Shown here one piece after another: positions 5,382-12,514 of a stretch of DNA of 12,514 nt (position 1 is its first letter; every line of letters starts with the position of its first letter). Origin of the DNA: Desulfamplus sp. GTDB lineage: Bacteria > Desulfobacterota > Desulfobacteria > Desulfobacterales > Desulfobacteraceae. The position numbers and the translations under genes were made by a program. The notes below the pieces were generated by a model. That model was not told the DNA's origin. It did no database searches and saw nothing but the letters and a program-made list of their open reading frames with translations. Where the stretch lies: positions 1-12,514 of the forward strand of contig JADFXA010000036.1 in the NCBI GenBank assembly GCA_015233755.1, read 5' to 3'.

Positions 5382-7637
5382 ATGATACAATCTGTACTTC
5401 TCATGGGAGGTCTTGGTCTTATAATTGGCGGTGCGTTGGCATTTGCCTCTAAACTTTTTTATGTTTATGTTGATCCAAAGGTTGAGGCAATAACTGAGGT
5501 ATTGCCAGGTGCAAATTGCGGCGGTTGTGGATTCCCAGGATGTGGTCCAAATGCTGAAGCTATTGCTGCTGGTAAATCTTCACCAACTTCTTGTGTAGCA
5601 GCAGGGCCAGAAGTCGCTGTTGCAATTGCTGAAATTATGGGTGTTAGCGTTTCAGCAAAAGAGCCTGAAATTGCAAAACCAGGCTGTTATTACGGAACAA
5701 AAGATGCTGACATAAAATATCTTTATGATGGGATTAATGACTGTCGCGCAGCATCAATGGTTTTCGGCGGAATGAAAGAGTGCAATATTGGTTGTCTCGG
5801 CTTTGGAACATGCGTAAAAGCTTGTATGTTTGATGCCCTTGAAATGGGTGAATATGGCTTACCTGTTGTGAACATTGAAAAATGTACAGGTTGTGGTTCT
5901 TGTCAAAAAGTATGCCCTAAAAATATAATAAGACTTACGTCAGTATCCATGAGAATTATGAGAGAATATACAGAGGCTGAATGTATAACCCCGTGTCAAA
6001 GAGCCTGCCCTACTGGTATTGACATAAGAGAATATCTTGCACGCATCAGAAAGGGTGATAATACTGGAGCTGTTCAGGTCATTAAAGAGAGAAATCCTTT
6101 TCCAACGGTTATTGGAAGAATTTGTCCTGCACCATGTGAAACAGAATGTAGAAGACAGTTGATTGATGAGGCAGTTGGTATCAATAATTTGAAAAGATTT
6201 GTTTGCGATATTGAGATGGAGTTAGGTAAGAGAGTTCTTCCTTATAAAGCACCTGAGACAGGCAAAAAAGTTGCTGTTATTGGTGGTGGTGTTGAGGGAC
6301 TTTCAACCGCATTCTTCACAGCAAGACTTGGACATGAACCAACTGTATTTGAAGCAACCTCTACCCTTGGAGGGCTTTTGAGAATTGCTATATCTGATGA
6401 GAGACTCTCACAAGATGTTCTTGATTGGGATATTGAAGGAATTCTTGAGATGGGTGTTAATGTAAAAACTGGGGTTAAAGCTGGAGAAGATTTTTCTGCA
6501 GCTTCTCTTCTAAACGCTGGTTATGAGGCTGTTTTCACCTCAACTGGAGGTTGGGACAGCAGGCTTTCAAGAGGTGAGATTGCCCAAATATCTAATATAT
6601 TCCCGGGTGGTTATCTTATGATTGATCTTCTAAGAAATAATATTCAAAAAAGCAAAAGAGTTCCATGCGGAAGAGATGTGGTTATTGTTGGCGGTGGAGC
6701 TTTGGCATCAGAGGCTGTAAAGGTTTGTCGTGAACTTGGTTCTGAAAATATTACTGTAGTATCTCGCAAGTCAGAAGAGTTGAAACCTTTTGATGACAAA
6801 ACTCTAAATGTTATGAAAAATAATGGAGCAACAGTAGTATATCAATCTGGTGTTACTAAACTTATAGGGCAAGACGATAAACTTTGTGCGATTGAATACA
6901 CAAATATTGCCACAGGTGCAAAAACGGTTGCTGATGCACAAACTGTTATTATTGCTTCTGGAAGATTTCCAGAGCTTGTATTTATGAAAAAAGAGATTGA
7001 ATCTCATAAGGATTCGGAAGATGACAATAATGCTGGAAAGACCATAATTTCAAATACTACTTCATCAACAGTTAATAAAAAAGAACCACTCTACTGGGAA
7101 GGGTTTGAAATCTACAAGACTCCTTCAAATAATAATGAGCTTGGATTTCTCTCGCCTGAAGATGAACTTAGTGGTTACAGTGCAGCCGTTGCAGCTATAA
7201 ATGGAGGACGCCGCGCCGCATCTACCATACATAAACTTATATACGGTTTACCTATAAGTGATGTTAATAAACCTGTTACCAAATTTTCTATTCTCCAAAG
7301 TGTTTCTTGTGTTGAGAATGTCCAGATTATGCCAAGGAACATAATGCCTCTTTACGATAAAATTGACCTCAATGAAGAGTCAGCAGCTTATAATGGAGTT
7401 AGAAGAGGTAAAGAAATTTTTAGTGGATATACCCCTGAGATGGCAAAAAATGAGGCAGATCGGTGTCTTAAATGTGGTCTTATCTGCTATGAAAGAACTG
7501 GTATTGCAGAGATTCAGAAGGTTGATGAGAAAGCCCAAGGAGAAAATATTAAACAAAATATAACTTTTTCTGAAGCAGAATTACCAGTTGCACAACAAAC
7601 AAGAAGAAGATGGTATCTATTACCAGGTGTTGAGTAA
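5382..7637 (+). CDS. RnfB-like ferredoxin module fused to GltD-like FAD/NAD(P)-dependent oxidoreductase
   Basis: A 751-residue membrane-anchored iron-sulfur flavoprotein. Residues 3-28 form one hydrophobic helix, as in RnfB. Next come the RnfB-type cluster site (C46, C49, C54, C71), the GxxDCxAA region (C121), and two ferredoxin motifs (C134/138/144/148, then C168/171/174/178). From about residue 195 the protein resembles the glutamate synthase small subunit and related proteins: cysteines 201/205/209 and 248/252/256 for further [4Fe-4S] binding, an FAD-type Rossmann motif GGGVEG (301-306), an NAD(P)-type motif GGGALA (437-442), and a C-terminal RCLKCGLIC (694-702). The likely role is electron transfer between ferredoxin or other Fe-S carriers and NAD(P)H at the membrane. 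No rnfA, C, D, E or G gene is beside it, so it is not part of a visible Rnf operon. The FAD-binding motif near the end is atypical (LSPED at 590-594 where xxGD is expected). GGAGG supports the start. Confidence 0.9.
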   Translation: MIQSVLLMGGLGLIIGGALAFASKLFYVYVDPKVEAITEVLPGANCGGCGFPGCGPNAEAIAAGKSSPTSCVAAGPEVAVAIAEIMGVSVSAKEPEIAKPGCYYGTKDADIKYLYDGINDCRAASMVFGGMKECNIGCLGFGTCVKACMFDALEMGEYGLPVVNIEKCTGCGSCQKVCPKNIIRLTSVSMRIMREYTEAECITPCQRACPTGIDIREYLARIRKGDNTGAVQVIKERNPFPTVIGRICPAPCETECRRQLIDEAVGINNLKRFVCDIEMELGKRVLPYKAPETGKKVAVIGGGVEGLSTAFFTARLGHEPTVFEATSTLGGLLRIAISDERLSQDVLDWDIEGILEMGVNVKTGVKAGEDFSAASLLNAGYEAVFTSTGGWDSRLSRGEIAQISNIFPGGYLMIDLLRNNIQKSKRVPCGRDVVIVGGGALASEAVKVCRELGSENITVVSRKSEELKPFDDKTLNVMKNNGATVVYQSGVTKLIGQDDKLCAIEYTNIATGAKTVADAQTVIIASGRFPELVFMKKEIESHKDSEDDNNAGKTIISNTTSSTVNKKEPLYWEGFEIYKTPSNNNELGFLSPEDELSGYSAAVAAINGGRRAASTIHKLIYGLPISDVNKPVTKFSILQSVSCVENVQIMPRNIMPLYDKIDLNEESAAYNGVRRGKEIFSGYTPEMAKNEADRCLKCGLICYERTGIAEIQKVDEKAQGENIKQNITFSEAELPVAQQTRRRWYLLPGVE

Positions 7638-7642
7638 ATTGG

Positions 7643-7696
7643 ATATTGTATGAAAGCCCTAAAACGTTAGCTTAAAAAGGGGCTTTCATACAATAT
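7643..7696. terminator. Perfect 17-bp inverted repeat between convergent genes, likely bidirectional terminator
   Basis: ATATTGTATGAAAGCCC (7643-7659) and GGGCTTTCATACAATAT (7680-7696) are exact reverse complements around a 20-nt loop. The element begins 5 bp after the RnfB-GltD stop and lies downstream of the MFS gene on the other strand, which fits a shared terminator. The loop is long and no clean U-tract follows, so an alternative role (mRNA stabilisation or a dispersed repeat) is possible. Confidence 0.6.
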
Positions 7697-7749
7697 ATAT
7701 ATTATAAGCGGATCAAACTTCTTAAAAATTTAACAAGCTTTAACTTAAA

Positions 7750-9027
7750 TTAAATATTTCGTCTCTCCATAGTCTCTTTTGAACATAATGCTGCTATAAG
7801 TGCTATCAAAGCACAGATAAAAAATGGGAAAAATGCTGATTGATAGGATGATATATCTAAAGCTTCACCAACTTTATCATGTCTTTCTAATAAATACCCA
7901 ACAAATGGTTGAAAAATACCAGCCCCAACAAAGGGGAATAGGTTTGCAAGGCCAGTAACTGTTCCCGCAATGCCAATTGGAAATAGCTCCTTGCACATAG
8001 TAAATGCAACAGCACCAACTCCATTTGCACAGATAGTTATCATAAAATATAATACATATAATCCCCACACAGGTATATTATCAGAAAAGGCAAGCAGTGC
8101 CGTGCAAAAGATCATACCTATTGACGTTATTATCAATACAGGCTTTCTTTGGCGAAATACCCTGTCAGATAGCCATGTAAGAAAAGGTGCTCCAAATACA
8201 AGCCCCAATGCCATCATAGAGAGAATATGGCCAGCCTCACTTCTACTCATTCCATAAGCATGTATAAGATAAGGGCCTCCCCACAAACCTCCAAATGAAA
8301 AAGCTATAGAAAATGAAAAGAAGAACCATAAAGCTAAATACCAAAAATCGATCGATTTCAAAACTGTTCTGACTGCAACAATTAAACTCAAATCGTTACT
8401 ATCATTTGTTTTATTGTTTTCTTTAATATTTTCTCTATCGAAAATCCACCCCTTATCTTCAGGGCGATTACGAACAAACAACCATACTAATATAGCCAAG
8501 GATAGTGTTACCATACCAACTGCAATAAATGAATTTCTCCATCCAATAAAGTTACTAAGCCATACTAATGGCGTAGCTGCTATCAAGGAACCTAAGCCGC
8601 CAATACTAAGAAGTATTCCTGTCATGTAAGCATATTCTCTGACGGTAAACCACTGGGATAAAATTTTTAGTGTTGGCACAAATAACATAGAGACTCCTAT
8701 GCCAACTATGGTTCGACCAATAATAGCCCATGTTACATTAGGAGCAAGGCCAAATATAGCAGAGCCTAAGAATGCAACAGTAAAAAAAAGTGTAATTGTC
8801 TTACGTGCTCCCCATGAATCAGAGAGAAGTCCAGCAGGAAGCTGCATTAAAGCATAAGGATAAAAATATGCAGAGCCTAAAATCCCTATTAAAGATGGGC
8901 CTGCATTTAAATCTCGCATTAGATCAACTGCAAGCACTGATGTGCAAAGACGGTGGAAATAGACTAAAATATAACTTGTAGATAGTATCCCGAAAATCAG
9001 CCAGCGATAACTTTTGATATTGTGCAT
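7750..9027 (-). CDS. Major facilitator superfamily transporter
   Basis: A 425-residue, strongly hydrophobic protein with about 12 predicted membrane segments, the usual MFS size. The loop between helices 2 and 3 carries a motif A-like GLLSDSWGARKT (67-78), and a weaker related motif (WLSDRVFRQRK) recurs around 285-295 in the second half, as expected from the two-fold MFS repeat. A hydrophilic central loop (about 187-220) starts with RNRPEDKGW, the R-x-x-P-x-x-x-G pattern often seen in the anion:cation symporter branch (sugar acids, organic anions), so an organic anion is a reasonable but unproven substrate. It is 39 bp downstream of the sigma-54 activator on the same strand and may be the last gene of that operon, though no functional link to chemotaxis is obvious. 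No clear Shine-Dalgarno sequence precedes the ATG at 9027. Confidence 0.88.
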   Translation of the reverse strand: MHNIKSYRWLIFGILSTSYILVYFHRLCTSVLAVDLMRDLNAGPSLIGILGSAYFYPYALMQLPAGLLSDSWGARKTITLFFTVAFLGSAIFGLAPNVTWAIIGRTIVGIGVSMLFVPTLKILSQWFTVREYAYMTGILLSIGGLGSLIAATPLVWLSNFIGWRNSFIAVGMVTLSLAILVWLFVRNRPEDKGWIFDRENIKENNKTNDSNDLSLIVAVRTVLKSIDFWYLALWFFFSFSIAFSFGGLWGGPYLIHAYGMSRSEAGHILSMMALGLVFGAPFLTWLSDRVFRQRKPVLIITSIGMIFCTALLAFSDNIPVWGLYVLYFMITICANGVGAVAFTMCKELFPIGIAGTVTGLANLFPFVGAGIFQPFVGYLLERHDKVGEALDISSYQSAFFPFFICALIALIAALCSKETMERRNI

Positions 9028-9066
9028 TATAAAATAATTCTTTGGGTAGGTTAAAAAGGTTGGTGA

Positions 9067-10107
9067 TTAAGAAAAAGGGAATTCTTGTTCCTGTTCAATA
9101 TTCATCTTCTTGATTTTTTCGACAAGTGTAGTGCGATTCATTTTTAAAAGGTCTGCTGCTCGTGCTTTTACCCAATGAGTCTGTTCGAGGGCATAAAGAA
9201 TAAGGCTTTTTTGGTACTCTTCTACAGCTTCATTAAAACCGATGCCATTTTTAAAAATAGAAGAGACAGATACGCTCTCCATTGGTAGTGTAGTAGTGTT
9301 ATGGTTTACAATATATTCTGGAAGGTCAGGAGGCATAACAGTATCAGTTTCAACCATTACAGATAGACGCTCTACAAGGTTCTCAAGCTCTCTAATATTT
9401 CCAGGCCAACTGTAGTTACGTAGAATAGCTATGGCCTCGTCTGAAAATATTTTCTTAGAGTATCCATACATTCTTTGAACTATTTTTTCTTGAAAATGCT
9501 CGATAAGAACGGGTAAATCATCAATACGCTCTCTAAGAGGTGGAACTTTTAGTGGAATAACATTTAGCCTGTAAAAAAGATCTTCTCTAAATGTTCCTTG
9601 TGCAATTGATACAGAAAGGTCTTTGTTGGTTGCGGATAAAATTCTGACATCAATATTAGTTGTTGTGATACCTCCCACTTTTTCGATCTTTCGCTCTTGC
9701 AAAGCTCTTAGCAGCTTAACCTGAAGGTCAGGACTCATATCACCTATTTCGTCAAGAAAAAGTGTTCCTTTATCTGCAAGCTCAAATCTTCCAACTCTTG
9801 ACCTGTGTGCCCCTGTAAAAGAACCTTTTTCATGCCCAAATAGCTCACTCTCAAGAAGCTCTCCCGGAATTGCACCACAATTGATTACAATCATAGGTTC
9901 TTTGCTTCTATAACTATTGTTATGTATCGCTCTTGCAACCAACTCTTTTCCAGTTCCGCTTTCACCTGTAATCAATACAGAAGCATCAGAGAGAGAGACT
10001 TTTCTAATAGTGTTCACAACCTGCTTTACAGCATCGCTTACTCCAGCAATCTCTTTACAGGAAAAAGTTCTTGTAGATGATTTTAATTCCATATTTTTCG
10101 GGAACAT
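9067..10107 (-). CDS. Sigma-54-dependent transcription activator, FleQ/FlrA-like, without receiver domain
   Basis: AAA+ bacterial enhancer-binding protein that remodels sigma-54 RNA polymerase. Using the GTG at 10110 as residue 1 (347 aa): Walker A GESGTGKE (49-56), the sigma-54 contact loop as GSFTGA (96-101; usually GAFTGA), Walker B GTLFLDEIGD (115-124), arginine-finger region FREDLFYRL (174-182), sensor II WPGNIRELEN (235-244), and a C-terminal Fis-type helix-turn-helix (about 291-336) ending MNRTTLVEKIKKM. The HTH and the SRVGRFELA stretch after GSFTGA resemble flagellar regulators FleQ/FlrA. Only about 20 residues precede the AAA+ domain, so the usual N-terminal receiver-like domain is missing. 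The ATG at 10107 overlaps the cheY stop as TGATG, implying translational coupling; the GTG three bases earlier is an alternative start. Targets are unknown; flagellar or other motility genes are the family expectation. Confidence 0.9.
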   Translation of the reverse strand: MFPKNMELKSSTRTFSCKEIAGVSDAVKQVVNTIRKVSLSDASVLITGESGTGKELVARAIHNNSYRSKEPMIVINCGAIPGELLESELFGHEKGSFTGAHRSRVGRFELADKGTLFLDEIGDMSPDLQVKLLRALQERKIEKVGGITTTNIDVRILSATNKDLSVSIAQGTFREDLFYRLNVIPLKVPPLRERIDDLPVLIEHFQEKIVQRMYGYSKKIFSDEAIAILRNYSWPGNIRELENLVERLSVMVETDTVMPPDLPEYIVNHNTTTLPMESVSVSSIFKNGIGFNEAVEEYQKSLILYALEQTHWVKARAADLLKMNRTTLVEKIKKMNIEQEQEFPFS

Positions 10108-10481
10108 CACTTTAATATCTTCTTTAACTTCTCTGAGATTGCTTCTGCAGTAAATGGTTTAACAACATAATTTGACACTCCAGCTTGGACAGCTTCAATA
10201 ACATTCTGTTTTTGTGCCTCCGCTGTCACCATAAGAAAGGGAGTTTTTGAATATTTCTTATTTGCTCTAACCCATTTTAAAAGCTCAAGACCCGTCATTT
10301 TCGGCATATTCCAGTCAGAAATTACAAGATCAATATCGTTTTTTTCAAGGGTCTCCATTGCGGTTGTGCCATCGTCAGCTTCAAGAAGATTTTTAAAACC
10401 AAGCTGTTTTAAAATATTCTTTAAAATTCTGCGCATGGTTGCAAAATCATCTACAATCAAAACTTTGATGGATGTATTCAT
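10107..10481 (-). CDS. cheY: CheY-like single-domain response regulator
   Basis: A 124-residue stand-alone receiver domain, about the size of E. coli CheY. The acidic pocket D11 and D12, the phosphoacceptor D56 (VISDWNMP), T86 (MVTAE), Y105 and K108 (VVKPF) all match the canonical CheY residues. The tryptophan after the phosphoacceptor and the DWNMPKMTGLELLKWVR stretch are those of chemotaxis CheY, which when phosphorylated binds the flagellar switch. A very strong ribosome site, AAGGAGG (10490-10496), is 8 nt upstream. It lies downstream of a cheX-like phosphatase gene and its stop overlaps the start of a sigma-54 activator. Its output may therefore be the flagellar motor, the activator, or both. 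Confidence 0.93.
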   Translation of the reverse strand: MNTSIKVLIVDDFATMRRILKNILKQLGFKNLLEADDGTTAMETLEKNDIDLVISDWNMPKMTGLELLKWVRANKKYSKTPFLMVTAEAQKQNVIEAVQAGVSNYVVKPFTAEAISEKLKKILK

Positions 10482-10577
10482 TTTTTAAACCTCCTTAAGG
10501 CTCTTGTCAGGAAAATACCTATGGTTAATCTTTTTCCTTATTTACATGTTTTAGCAACAGAAATCTCTATTTTTTAT
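10482..10577. other. Intergenic gap between cheX-like gene and cheY
   Basis: 96 bp without a coding frame. On the minus strand it ends in the strong cheY ribosome site, which overlaps the palindrome CCTTAAGG (10493-10500). I see no convincing promoter hexamer pair or terminator, so cheY is probably read through from upstream. Confidence 0.4.
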
Positions 10578-11039
10578 CTATCTTTCAAAGCAAACCTCTA
10601 TGGTAAAATCTCCATTATCAGTAGAGAATGGGATTGCAATTCTTGGGCCATTTGTATAGTGGGCTATACTGTGCGATCTTCCCATGATCACAGAAGGAAT
10701 CGCGGCTTTGAAGACCCGTCCTAACTCTTCCAGCTCTTTTCTTGCCTGTCCTGAAACCATGTTGGTAAGTTCTCCCACAGCATCAGCAATGTCTCCATTT
10801 AAGTGTCTCATCTCCTCGCCGAGCATATTTGAGACAATAGCCAGAATACACTTCTCCTGAAAAGTAACTGATATAGTTCCATTGGCAGCTCCTGTCAGTC
10901 CTATCACCCCTGTAACATCGCCTTTAGCCACATTATCTTTTTTAAGATATGGCTTTCCAGGGCGCACTTTCATAAAAGCCATTGTTTCTAAAACATTCAA
11001 TGTAGCATTAATAAAAGGATTGATTAATTTAGCTTCCAT
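10578..11039 (-). CDS. cheX: CheX-like CheY-P phosphatase (CheC/CheX/FliY family)
   Basis: A 153-residue cytoplasmic protein of the CheX type, which dephosphorylates CheY-P. The catalytic helix is visible as GELTNMVSGQARKEL with the E-x-x-N pair at E90 and N93; the single motif fits CheX rather than CheC, which has two. The N-terminal MEAKLINPFINATLNVLETM helix and the glycine-rich GVIGLTGAANGTISVTF strand region (about 45-60) also match the family. It lies directly upstream of cheY in the transcript, consistent with CheY-P being its substrate. The ATG at 11039 has only a weak ribosome site, so translation may depend on the pilZ gene 27 bp upstream. Confidence 0.9.
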   Translation of the reverse strand: MEAKLINPFINATLNVLETMAFMKVRPGKPYLKKDNVAKGDVTGVIGLTGAANGTISVTFQEKCILAIVSNMLGEEMRHLNGDIADAVGELTNMVSGQARKELEELGRVFKAAIPSVIMGRSHSIAHYTNGPRIAIPFSTDNGDFTIEVCFER

Positions 11040-11066
11040 TGCTCAAGACCCCAATTTATTTCAATT

Positions 11067-11417
11067 TCAGTCGCTGTCTGTAGTATTATACTGAACAATA
11101 TTTTTAAGATGGGTATATGTCTCTAAATCCATTGCATCAAATATGATACCCATTCCATTTTCCTCGACTCTGGCTACTCTGGCTTGGATAAGTAATTCAG
11201 GCGCATCAACTCCGCCAGATAGGATAATTTTGACCTTGCACTCCATGCCCTGAGAGACCTTTTTCTCTGTTTTCACAAAGAGTCCCTTAATACTTAAATT
11301 GGTTGAACTACCTGTTACATCAACCTCATGGTCATTGTCATTGTATATTACAATGATGCGGGTGGAAAACATTACTCTTGTATAATGTCTTCGCCCACTT
11401 TTTTCAATTTCTGTCAT
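11067..11417 (-). CDS. PilZ domain protein, probable c-di-GMP receptor
   Basis: A 116-residue protein consisting of little more than one PilZ domain. The two c-di-GMP-binding elements are present: R-x-x-x-R (R10-R14, RHYTR) and N-x-S-x-x-G (NLSIKG, about 39-44). The rest is beta-strand rich with no membrane segment. PilZ proteins of this size typically change motor, pilus or regulator activity upon c-di-GMP binding. Position between an HD-GYP phosphodiesterase gene and cheX/cheY suggests a readout of the local c-di-GMP signal in motility control. AAAGG (11426-11430) 8 nt before the ATG supports the start. Confidence 0.88.
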   Translation of the reverse strand: MTEIEKSGRRHYTRVMFSTRIIVIYNDNDHEVDVTGSSTNLSIKGLFVKTEKKVSQGMECKVKIILSGGVDAPELLIQARVARVEENGMGIIFDAMDLETYTHLKNIVQYNTTDSD

Positions 11418-11473
11418 GGGAAAAACCTTTTTATAAGAAATTTCTATTGATACAGATTATTTTATTTAAGTTT

Positions 11474-12514
11474 CTAAGAGTCGTGCGGCCACACATCGTC
11501 AACAACATTTAAGAAAGCTGTAACAACCTCTGGATCAAACTGTGTGCCTGAACAACTTTCTATAATTGATATAACTTTGCTTTTTTCCATTTTTTTTCGA
11601 TAAGCCCTGTCTGATGCCATAGCATCAAAAGCATCAGCTACAGAAAGTATTCTTGCAAGTTTTGGAATCTCATAACCTTTTAGACCATCAGGATAACCTC
11701 TACCGTCAAAATATTCATGGTGATGTCTAATGATATCCTGTTCTCTGTCCCATAAACCAAGTTTTCCCACAATATCTGCACCAATTGACGGATGTTCTTT
11801 TATCTTTTCATACTCTTCATCTGTAAGCCTGCCTGGTTTTAAGAGAATATCATCTCTTATACCAATTTTTCCTATATCGTGAAGTTGTCCAGCAAAACTT
11901 AAAATATCGAGCTCTTCTTCAGAGCAATCCATTATCCTGCCTATAACATAGGCAACATCAGCAACGCGGGTTGAATGTTTACGTGTATAAGAGTCTCTTG
12001 CCTCAAGAGCAGCAACAAAGGCATATAATGTAGAGAAGAGATTATCATAAATATTTTCATAAAGAGCTATATTTTCAATAGCAGAAGCTGCTTTTCGCGC
12101 AATATAACTCATGTAGTATATATCTTTTTCTGAGAAGAGGCGAGAGCTATATTGGTATCCAATATTATCACATTGCTCTCTATTGGTACTAAAGCAATTG
12201 TTTTCATCATTTATTTGGTTATTGACAACAATAGATGCTGTGACAACTCCAAAAGGTTTTTCTCTTATTTTAACAGGCACAACCATAAATGATTGTATAT
12301 TATTTGTAAGACCAACAGCCCCTGAATTTTTTGAAATCAAACACGGCTGATCATCTGAAATAACATCTAAAAAAAACTGTGCAAGATCAAGCGAAACTCC
12401 TTTTTGGACACTATCATCAAGAGCTGTAGATGCTATTGGAACAAAAGACGATTCATGCTCAGCATGTATATAAAAGTCTACTTTATCTGCTTTTACGACT
12501 TCCATACCAAGCAA
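11474..12514 (-). CDS. GAF-like sensor with HD-GYP c-di-GMP phosphodiesterase domain (5' end outside the window)
   Basis: The last 346 or so codons of a signalling protein whose N-terminus lies beyond base 12514; the TTG at the very edge is not a credible start. Residues about 1-150 of the visible part look like a GAF sensor domain (ending SYIARKAASAIENIALYENI). A short helix follows, then a complete HD-GYP domain: TRKHSTRVADVAYVIG (178-192), the metal-binding HDIGKIG (212-218), HHHEYFDGRGYPDG (264-277) with the GYP signature, and LSVADAFDAMASDRAYR (290-306). These domains hydrolyse c-di-GMP. It is the first visible gene of the right-hand minus-strand series, 56 bp before pilZ with no terminator between, so it probably sets the c-di-GMP level that the PilZ protein senses. 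Confidence 0.9.
   Translation of the reverse strand: MLGMEVVKADKVDFYIHAEHESSFVPIASTALDDSVQKGVSLDLAQFFLDVISDDQPCLISKNSGAVGLTNNIQSFMVVPVKIREKPFGVVTASIVVNNQINDENNCFSTNREQCDNIGYQYSSRLFSEKDIYYMSYIARKAASAIENIALYENIYDNLFSTLYAFVAALEARDSYTRKHSTRVADVAYVIGRIMDCSEEELDILSFAGQLHDIGKIGIRDDILLKPGRLTDEEYEKIKEHPSIGADIVGKLGLWDREQDIIRHHHEYFDGRGYPDGLKGYEIPKLARILSVADAFDAMASDRAYRKKMEKSKVISIIESCSGTQFDPEVVTAFLNVVDDVWPHDS

Noticed and set aside
9028..9066. Sigma-54 (-24/-12) promoter for the MFS gene next to the activator
   Set aside because: No GG-N10-GC element with TGGCAC/TTGC character is visible in the short gap; read-through from upstream is simpler.
10521..10724. Small plus-strand frame across the cheX/cheY gap
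   Set aside because: It mostly overlaps cheX in antisense and has no convincing ribosome site or family resemblance.
1..12514. CRISPR arrays, tRNA or rRNA genes, complete insertion sequences
   Set aside because: No regularly spaced repeats, no tRNA-like cloverleaf or rRNA-like segments, and no transposase-like protein were seen.

Overview
The window reads as a chromosomal segment of an AT-rich, anaerobic, motile Gram-negative bacterium. A selenocysteine-encoding formate dehydrogenase, an RnfB-type ferredoxin module fused to a GltD-like flavoprotein, periplasmic solute-binding proteins, a FleQ/FlrA-like sigma-54 activator and CheX/PilZ/HD-GYP proteins together suggest Desulfobacterota (sulfate-reducer-like). 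This is an inference from gene content; no rRNA or other phylogenetic marker is present. Both ends of the window cut through genes.

Left part (1-5155, all on the minus strand). A partial DegT/DnrJ/EryC1-type aminotransferase lies at 1-600. A strong palindrome separates it from a 922-residue formate dehydrogenase catalytic subunit at 693-3461. Its UGA codon at 2325-2327 makes the gene look like two ORFs, but it sits in the classic Sec context and is followed by a bacterial SECIS-like hairpin with a GGUCU loop. Two tandem paralogous periplasmic substrate-binding proteins (about two-thirds identical, with no permease or ATPase beside them) lie upstream at 3553-4299 and 4412-5155.

Centre (5156-7696). 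A 226-bp divergent intergenic region carries candidate promoters in both directions and a 9-bp inverted repeat bracketing one of them. It leads into a 751-residue plus-strand protein that joins RnfB (N-terminal membrane helix plus [4Fe-4S] domains) to an NADPH-glutamate-synthase-small-subunit-like flavoprotein. No other rnf gene is present. A perfect 17-bp inverted repeat after it probably serves as a terminator for the converging genes.

Right part (7697-12514, all minus strand). Transcription order is HD-GYP phosphodiesterase (cut by the window end), PilZ protein, CheX-like phosphatase, CheY, receiver-less sigma-54 activator overlapping the cheY stop, then an MFS transporter. This looks like a signalling operon that joins c-di-GMP turnover and sensing with CheY phosphorylation and a motility-type transcription activator.

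Formate oxidation or CO2 reduction by FdhA and ferredoxin/NAD(P)H electron transfer by the RnfB-GltD fusion could be functionally linked, but they are divergently transcribed and separated by the solute-binding genes, so this is a hypothesis. The most noteworthy items are the Sec-decoded fdhA, the orphan RnfB-GltD fusion with a degenerate FAD motif, and the split receiver/activator arrangement beside the c-di-GMP genes.
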